A stretch of DNA of 64,000 nucleotides. It comes from Liquidambar formosana. Taxonomy: Eukaryota; Streptophyta; Magnoliopsida; Saxifragales; Altingiaceae. The position numbers were made by a program, and so were the translations under genes. The notes beneath the pieces were generated by a model. It ran no database searches, was not told where the DNA came from, and worked only from the letters and a program-made list of their open reading frames with translations. Positions 57,175 to 64,000 of this stretch are shown piece by piece (within the stretch, counting starts at the first letter, position 1; each line of letters starts with the position of its first letter). The stretch spans positions 14,547,615 through 14,611,614 of the forward strand of contig CM077827.1 of assembly GCA_039720395.1 (NCBI GenBank), written 5' to 3'.

Positions 57175-57758
57175 ATTATTATTTTGACCGTTGGTTTTAC
57201 AACTCGTATTTTGAATTTGTTACCCCATTTATTACATAAGTTATATGTAGGCAATATTACCTACTTCAATACATAGGTCACAAGTGTAAGCTTTATGTGA
57301 GATTGAGGGAGGTTATTAGTTGTTGAGGCTTTATGCCTAACTTGGCCGGTTGGGATTCTATGCCTACATTATCATTCCATTATTCCATATAGATGGCTAA
57401 GGGGTCTAAGAGATATATATAGCCTAGAGATATAATAAATACATATACTTTTTCTAAGTGTTCTTTACATGCATACTATTTTATACGGGTGAAGAAATGG
57501 TGTATTTTGGTAGAGCTTTTGCTCTTCGAATAGTGCAGATTCATCGAGTCTACAGTGTAAGTGGTTCGGCTATTGTATCCTGGGATGACGTGCTAGTGAA
57601 CCTACTGTATCGGACTAGCTTCTGCAGAGGCATGAATCGTCTTAAAGAAAGCAAGATACTCGTGCCTCAACCCACCACTTCGCTTTTACCGATAACATTG
57701 TTCTATTATTATTTTTATTGTAATTTATATTACTAATTTTTCTTATGAATCCCCAACA
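57175..57758 (+). repeat. 3' LTR of element D, second fragment
   Basis: Continues the D LTR after element E and ends CCCAACA. The 92-residue open frame at 57458-57736 lies inside the LTR and is not conserved in the 5' LTR, so it is not called a gene. Confidence 0.85.
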
Positions 57759-58493
57759 AAAAAGGCATCCAACGGCTGAAGAGAAAATTCTTGCAGGCAT
57801 TCTTTTATTCTTTGTTCTAAAAGTTCAGGCTATTTCAAGGTTGTGCAAAATTTTTGAATAGTAACAGGTGAATCTAGGTCCATTATATACTGGGACAATT
57901 CACCACACAGCCTTTTTTGCACTTGCAATTATATTGAAAGGGCAGCAAATTTGTCTTAAAGATAACGATATAATCGTGCCTTAGATTTTGGATTTGACCT
58001 TTTGTCTCCATTATTTAGCATACACTTCCAACATTTTTCTCTCTCGCACTCCTTAATTTCCCTCATCAGAGGAGGCTTGGAAGAGGCTTGGAAGGAAGGC
58101 AATTAATGTGCTGCCATTGGTTTTTGCTAGAGAGAATACAAATCCACCTATGCAAAAAGCTCAGCACTCCAAGTAGAGGCAGGAAGCTCAAGTCCTTTTG
58201 CTACTGGCTCCTTAAGGCTCTCCTGAAGGGGAAAGGGGCTGCATAAACAAACTTCATTTTTGATATTATTGTTAGTACCACTCTTTTTAACATTTGTGCC
58301 ACTAAGAAAATAGATAGGTTCTTATGTTACCAGTTATCTAAACTAGATGAAACTGGACTCGTAAAACTATTAATTTGTGTAGTTTAGTTTCGTTTAGTTT
58401 TCTTGATGTTCTACCAAAATTAAATAAATGAATGAATGAATAAATAAAAAGGAAAATAAATGGTATTTGTATATCTATATATCTATATCTATA
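57759..58493. other. Intergenic region
   Basis: AT-rich, with (ATGA)/(AATA) and (ATATCT)n microsatellite at 58425-58500. No gene or element recognised. Confidence 0.4.
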
Positions 58494-60221
58494 TCTATAA
58501 AGGCTAAATCTTAGAAAAACTTTTGATTAACCAATATACCCTTATTTTCAATTTTAAATACATAACTACCCTTCTACACGATACATTGATAGGAAATAGG
58601 AATAAAACACATAAATAGGAAATCAAAGAGGAAATAGGAATAAAACACATAAATAGAAAATCAAAGTAAACTATAATTCGTAAAACCCTAAACCCTAACA
58701 TATATAACACTGCAACCATATATTACGTCTCCGTCTTCATACGTTTCTCTCTTCTATCCGTTCATCTATATGTATTACGTCTCTCCCTCTTTATACATCT
58801 CTTTGTTGGCCCTACAGATTGTACGTTCATCTATCTCTTATTTTCAATTGGAGATTCAAACCTTGCATCAAGGTATAATTTTCTTTATATAGTTTCTATA
58901 TCCTAGATCTTTATATGCTCAGTTTCTCCACATGATTTTTTTCTTAGATATTCAAAATTCCTCAGTAAGAGGCATCATTATTATACCCATTCATGTTGTA
59001 GCTTTTTATCTTCTGAATGGAACTAATTGTATGTTGATTTTGTTTTAGGTTGTTGGATGATTGCTTCTAGGTTTTGTTCTTCTTAAATCTAGGGTTCTTT
59101 ATCATGAAGGGGTAAAATATTTTATTTGAAGACAATATCTGTATTTTGTTTATCCTCCTTGCCATCTTTGGTGAATATAATATATATCAAATGAATCAGA
59201 TAAACATCTATATTTTACTCGGTAATTTTCTGCTTTATAAATATTTTCAGTTTCACCAATTCACAGCCAAGGTAACTTTCATTACCTTCTTCTAATTTAA
59301 TTAGTAAAAAATCATTGAAAAATAATGCAAAACTGTTGATACTACTTATAAATCAGAATTGAGGTATTATTATTATTATTATTATGTCCTTTATGGGAGT
59401 CTAAAGTCTAAACATAATAATGTGGGTTAATTCAATTTTTGTAGAAAGATATAGTTAATTATAATTATACAATTCTTCTAAAAAAATGATACCTTTCATT
59501 ACATAACTTCATCTCTAACTAATTGATAATAGCCTGGGAGCATTTAGAGATTGCAATATAATTTCCTTTGGATTCCTTTGAATTGGATGTGCAATAGGGA
59601 TGAAAACAGTGGGTTGGGAATCAATCATACTAAGATGTGGATTCTTAAAGACATGAATGATATGGGTGAGCTATGCAGGTGTATCAATGTGGGAGAAATG
59701 GGGTTTAGAAAAGGTTATTAGGTTTACCATACTACAATTTCTCTTGAATTGCTTATTCACATTGAGTAGATGGAGAACACTTGTTATATGATAGGTCTTT
59801 AAAAATGTAGATCAAACTTCAATAGAATTTAAACATCTATTCAAAGCTACTATAAATTCATTTCCGAAGTTTTAGAACAATGTTGAAAATACTAATTCAT
59901 TATCTAGAATGAGGCCATTAATTAAAATAAAAAAAAAAAAAAAATTGGCCCTCAACATTACCAATTGAGTAATGGTATATGATACTTTGTTATGTGGTTG
60001 ACAAAAATTTGGAAGAGAGTAATCATGAAATCAAGTTTGAATTACAATAATAAAAACAAAAACTTCCATTAACTCCAAGCGAGCATAAAAATAAAAAGTG
60101 AAAAAAAAAAATTAATACAATTTAATTAAATGCTTGATAAGCAACTTAAGCTTAATAATTGCATACCAACTTATGGCTTAGGATTTAGTTTGGATCAATT
60201 TCAAGCAACCACTTATTAAAT

Positions 60222-60706
60222 AGAACTAATATAGCACACATGCATTGCACGTGAATATTTTTAAATAATATTAGTTATACAAAATAATAAATACATAAAG
60301 ATTTTATATTTTTTTCATAAAAGATAAAGTTTAAAATTCAAAAGTAATTTTTTATTTTTTATTTTTTTATTTTTATAATCAAAATTGTCAACGAAAGATT
60401 AAAAACTCTTTAGATATACATTCAAAAAAAATTTTTCTTCATAAAACGGAATATTTAAAGAGTTTATATCCATATATATTATCATGCAACTTGATAATTG
60501 CTCTAGAAAAAAGAATTTAAGTAAGAATTTAACTTTAATTTGTTAAATGTTTGAGTTAAAATCTTACTTTCATTTGTTATCAAATGATAAGAATGTTTAC
60601 TATGTGTTTCAATTTAAGGAAAGATATATGTATTTTTTTTTTATATAAAAAATAAGGGCATATTGGTTTTTCAAAAGTTTTTATGATATTCAGCCTTTTA
60701 TAAGTA
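60222..60706 (-). mobile_element. Helitron-like remnant, minus strand
   Basis: Minus strand: 5'-like part from 60706 (ttataaaaggctgaatatc), 3'-like hairpin region cacgtgcaatgcatgtg near 60256-60240 and ttagt near 60223. Less complete than its neighbour at 60708. Confidence 0.35.
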
Positions 60707-60707
60707 A

Positions 60708-61425
60708 CTAGTTGGTGCACACGTGCATTGCACGTGAATTTTTTTGAGTTAAATTATTTTTTTCAATAATGATAATAATTTTATCGTGCCTTTGCATAAG
60801 ATGAAAGCACTTTAATCACTTAATCCTTTACTTCTTTTGACATGATTACTATTTTTTTTTTTTCATTATCTTTCCCAAATCATAGTACTTAAAATTATAT
60901 TTGAAATTTCATTATACATAGGTTCTTTGATATGATTTGATTTCAATATATATATATATATATATTTTTTCTTCGTCGATGCGTGGTGGATCACTACTTG
61001 TGATTTTATTTTTTTGGGCCTGTACATTTTTTAAAAAAAATGATTTTGAACTTTTTTATTTTTATTTTTATTTTGGGGTTGTGATCTAAGTTATTTTCTT
61101 TTCTTTTTGTTCTTTTCGGTTTTGTTTTGTTTAGTTTGGTATTTTGGGTTTTTTATAATGTGTTTTTATTTGTATTTATATGTTAACATTGTTAGGGTTT
61201 TACAAATTATAGTTTATGTTTCCTTAGAATTCCTATTTGGGTTTGGTTTTATTTAATTATTATATGAATTATAGTTTCCTTAGAATTCTTATTAAGGTAT
61301 GTGTTTTATATTGTTATATTTCCTATATATACAAAAGAGTAAGTTGTGTATTTAAAAATTAAAATAAGGGTATATTAGTCAATCAAAAGTTTTTCTCACA
61401 TTCATCTTTTTATAGGTAGTATAGA
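60708..61425 (-). mobile_element. Helitron-like element, minus strand, 718 bp
   Basis: Minus strand begins TCTATACTACC (61425) after an A and ends with hairpin CACGTGC-AAT-GCACGTG (60736-60720), 8 bases, then CTAG and T. This matches the expected Helitron ends (TC...CTRR inserted between A and T). The interior is T-rich and non-coding. Confidence 0.55.
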
Positions 61426-61536
61426 TATAAATATAAAAGGTTTTCTTCATCAAAAGAATAAAAAATTAAATTAAAAAAAAAAAAAAAAAGAGGCATTTCT
61501 TATTTATCTATTTTTTCATATTAAAGTTGAGCCAAG

Positions 61537-61580
<44 letters not shown>

Positions 61581-61647
61581 TTTAATGTACAATTTACTTA
61601 TTTTTCATGAGCATATAACTAAAATGGAATCACGTGCAACACACGTG

Positions 61648-61815
61648 TACACCAATTAGTATTAAAAAAAAATATATCCATGTGCACACACTCCCTTGAG
61701 TCATCCTAGCATCATACACAAGCTGTTGCACGTGAGCACCAACTAGTATTAAAAAAAAAATATCCATGTGCACACACTCCCTTGAGTCATCCTAGCATCA
61801 TACACAAGCTGCACC
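61648..61815 (+). repeat. Tandem duplication of about 90 bp at the Helitron 3' end
   Basis: caccaattagtattaaaaaa...catacacaagctg is followed by a second copy starting caccaactagtattaaaaaa. Both have atccatgtgcacacactccc and cttgagtcatcctagcatca. The second copy keeps the perfect CTAGT. Each unit starts at the Helitron-type terminus. Confidence 0.8.
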
Positions 61816-61822
61816 ACATACA

Positions 61823-62041
61823 TCACAACCATTTTCCATCAAATATTTGATAGTGCGCGATTTCAAAAATATTTGTGAGGTGGAATTCATAGATGACATC
61901 ATGCATTGTTAAAATTCTGATTAATGTCGAACTGCAACCTTTGCGATAACAATTTATCGGGACCACTGGAGTTTTCCATTGGCCAATGCCCGGTATCAAT
62001 TGGGCAACGATGTCTTCATTTTCCCTCTTAGGAAGTGGTTC
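61823..62041 (-). other. Unrecognised open frame, possible exon
   Basis: The minus strand is open from about 62041 to a TGA at 61823 (readable part KRENEDIVAQLIPGIGQWK, then YRKGCSSTLIRI). Its CG content is above the flanks and an acceptor-like tgtgtatcaaag lies just upstream. I do not recognise the protein. It could be a terminal exon of a gene extending to the right or a chance frame. Confidence 0.25.
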
Positions 62042-62164
62042 TTTGATACACAGAAAAATACAAAAATGGTTCCCACACAAACACCCAGATAGACATGACA
62101 TGCTGGAGTACTCCTGTGATAAGTAATTAAAACATAAAAGCAGTATAAATATGTATATAACCAA

Positions 62165-62940
62165 GAAAGGGAACCAAAAAGGAGGCTGAAAAAAATAAAT
62201 AAAGGAACAAAATCACAGGGAACTAGTCAACATGTTAAAAACAAAAGGACCCAGAGGTACAGATCAAGGTATCTATAAGGCAATTGAGGCATCGCATTGA
62301 TAGGGACATGACTATGGATGGAATCAAACATCACAGTAGACAAGGATGTATTTATGCAAATTTAAGCACGAGCCAATATTTTTAGACCATACAATGGCAA
62401 TCTCACTAGAAGATGTCAGATGCAGATCAGTAGTTGTCCACCAAAAATTTAAAGATAAATCACATTAATAAGTTGTATAAGTCGTGTACGGATGGTTTGA
62501 TAGAATTTCTACTTACAGTGGCATCCTGTACATTCCCTGCATATATAGGACACCAAAATATACAACAATTTTAGGAACTGCAAATAACCCTATAGAAAAA
62601 TATATAATTATGATCATCAATCAGAAGATGGGTTGGAAAAAACCCATCAATCCTGAGATCTCTCTCAGATGAAAATATGGTCTGAAGGGAATTGCCTAAA
62701 GCTGCAAAAAAATTTCGACATGAAACAGTTGCAACAACTATCAGGTTCTTTTCCAGACACTCACATGTAGCCATGTTTGCATACAAGACTTAGATTACAT
62801 CACCACAACAATTTCTAAAATTGTTCAGGAATATTCTCCAGAATGAAAATATTAACATACATGAGTACACAACTTGCTAAGAGAGGAAGTATTTGTTAAA
62901 CTTTTACTAGCCAAAACCATTTGAGCTCACAAACAGTAAC
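62165..62940. other. Intergenic region or 3' flank of the FBD gene
   Basis: No element or coding region recognised. The open frames at 62484-62672 (plus) and 62571-62786 (minus) overlap each other and show no domain. Confidence 0.35.
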
Positions 62941-62945
62941 ATGTT

Positions 62946-64000
62946 TTAATGGAACACTATTGAAGCAGAACTCGAGGCCTTTGGAAAAGATAGTAACTGC
63001 TTTTTGGCCTCCTCTTTTTTAGATATTAAAGGCTTTTTGGCCTCCTTCTTAGATACCTTCTTGCTGCCCCTGTTCATCTCCATTATAATCGGTGAGCTCT
63101 GCCAATTCAAATCCAAAGAAGCAGAGATGGTCATCTCCTCCAGGACCTTTAGATTCTTGAGCAAAAACTTCACTAGACGAAGCTCATGTTCATCTCCATT
63201 AAAATTTTGGTATATTACTACTTTCAGGTGAGTCAAAAAACATTGTGGGACCAATTCTAATGCCAAATCATCATCATTATCCCAGTCAGAAAATCCCTGA
63301 AACAACAGGGGTACAAAAATGCTTTTAGCATGCAAGTCATAAACTCAAAAAAAAATTCTTACGAGCCCACATTTTCAATGAAACCACATAGCCAAAAATG
63401 CTTACTAACTTACCCCAACAAAGACGAGATATTCAAGATTTGGTGAGCTTCGGAATAGGTCCATCAGTGTTCTGCTAAGACTCCTTAAGCCCATAAGTGT
63501 GCTTAATTTTAAATGGATCAACTTATCAAATGTGGGCAGATGGGCTTCCAAACCTTCAACACGAGCAAGAACCTTGAAATAAAACATGGCAAAGCAAGAG
63601 TTGTGAATAGAGAGAAAGACAACCTTAAGGTTGGACTTTTTCAGCAAACGCATTATCCAATAGAACATCAATCCTTATTAGGATACCTTGATCAGGATAA
63701 TCTGACAATATGTGGAAGCAACCTTAAGGCCACCAAATTAGAATCCTAAACATATTCAAACCACTTCATATATATATATATATGAAAGATTATCTCAAAG
63801 TACGCATCAATATAATCCAAAAACTTTAGAAAGGCTCCCAGAACAAGCTGCTCCAATACAAGCATCACTCTTCCATCGAAAACACAATTTGTTTCAGATA
63901 GTAAATTGTGGAAAACTATCAGATGGTATCCCTCTTTGGAAGGTCCTCTCAAATTGAATTTTGATGGATCAGTTAGGGACATTGGGTGAAGAGCAGCGAC
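62946..64000 (-). CDS. F-box/FBD/LRR-type protein, 3' exons (partial)
   Basis: The last exon is 63296-62946 and the exon before it is 63572-63414; the 117-bp intron between them has GTAAGT at 63413 and TTTCAG ending at 63297, phase 0. The last exon carries the FBD domain: FLTHLKVVIYQNFNGDEHEL, then KFLLKNLKVLEEMTI and LLSFPKASSSASIVFH before the TAA at 62948-62946. The preceding exon has LRR-like text (LIHLKLSTLMGL, SSPNLEYLVFVG). Upstream, 63746-64000 is open with LEQLVLGAFLKFLDYIDA, probably another LRR part, but how it joins is not clear. Such proteins are usually substrate receptors of SCF ubiquitin ligases; the F-box itself would lie right of the window. The Lys/Glu-rich insert before LLSFPK contains a short tandem duplication (kkeakk/kkeeakk). 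No stop is seen in the two clear exons. Confidence 0.65.

Larger units (their letters stand above)
44289..57758 (+). mobile_element. Element D: deleted copia-like LTR retrotransposon, split by element E
   Basis: 5' LTR 44289-44899 (TGTTGG...CCAACA). The 3' LTR starts at 47526, is interrupted at 47563 by element E and resumes at 57175-57758. Without E the element is about 3.9 kb. The interior (44900-47525) lacks gag, integrase and reverse transcriptase. Only RNase H-like remnants are visible near 46600-46690 (YLLGGGTIYLLKS-like). A purine-rich gtgaggga precedes the 3' LTR. Outer flanks are GAAAA and AAAAA, a one-mismatch target duplication. It is non-autonomous. Confidence 0.75.
58494..61659 (+). 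mobile_element. Helitron-like element, plus strand, with nested copies
   Basis: The 5' end reads TCTATAAAGG after an A. The 3' end has hairpin CACGTG-CAACA-CACGTG (61631-61647) followed after 8 bases by TTAG and T, close to the Helitron CTRR-T rule. There is no target duplication, as expected. The 5' terminal 90 bases are repeated inverted at 61345-61425 and 60640-60706 in two minus-strand relatives inside it. No Rep/helicase is seen, so non-autonomous. 58690-58870 resembles 5' UTR sequence ending in a possible splice donor (CAAG|GTATAA), perhaps captured. Confidence 0.45.

Noticed and set aside
57458..57736. 92-residue ORF as a host gene
   Set aside because: It lies wholly in the 3' LTR of element D, and the matching 5' LTR sequence is not open.

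Overview
The window is AT-rich nuclear DNA of a flowering plant, most likely a eudicot. Spliced plant gene families (DUF3537, a trihelix transcription factor, an F-box/FBD protein) lie in a sea of LTR retrotransposons, LINEs, Mutator-like elements, hAT and Helitron-like elements, plus an endogenous plant pararetrovirus. Nothing bacterial is present. The species cannot be named from sequence alone.

Layout. 1-1470: the 3' exons of a decayed DUF3537 (plant gustatory-receptor-like) membrane-protein gene. 1.7-11.3 kb: a diverged segmental duplication. Copy 1 is split by a decayed Ty1/copia element (2.9-6.7 kb); copy 2 carries a tRNA-Arg(ACG) gene; an 847-bp solo LTR lies between them. 12.6-26.5 kb: a trihelix (ASR3-like) gene on the minus strand. 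Its two exons flank one intron of about 13 kb filled with nested LINEs and nested Mutator-type elements. 27.2-40.5 kb: a caulimovirid provirus on the minus strand, truncated in the movement-protein region, broken by stop codons and interrupted by three later insertions (two solo LTRs and a hAT element, all with exact target-site duplications). The provirus is flanked by a direct duplication of about 230 bp of host DNA. 40.8-44.0 kb: a MITE, a SINE-like fragment and a second 2.5-kb solo LTR of the family that hit the virus. 44.3-57.8 kb: a small copia-like element whose 3' LTR was split by a 9.6-kb Ty1/copia element with two complete LTRs. 58.5-61.7 kb: nested Helitron-like elements. 62.9-64.0 kb: the 3' part of an F-box/FBD-LRR-type gene on the minus strand, running off the window.

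Only three loci look potentially functional: the trihelix gene, the FBD gene and the tRNA. The rest is a layered record of insertions whose relative order can be read from target-site duplications: virus before solo LTRs and hAT; element D before element E; minus LINE before plus LINE; outer MITE before inner MULE. No wholly new system can be proven. The most unusual signals are the 230-bp duplication around an integrase-less virus, the arrays of 16-bp palindromes in the promoter part of the two 2.5-kb solo LTRs, and the palindrome-bearing repeats in the 3.5-kb leader of the 9.6-kb copia element.
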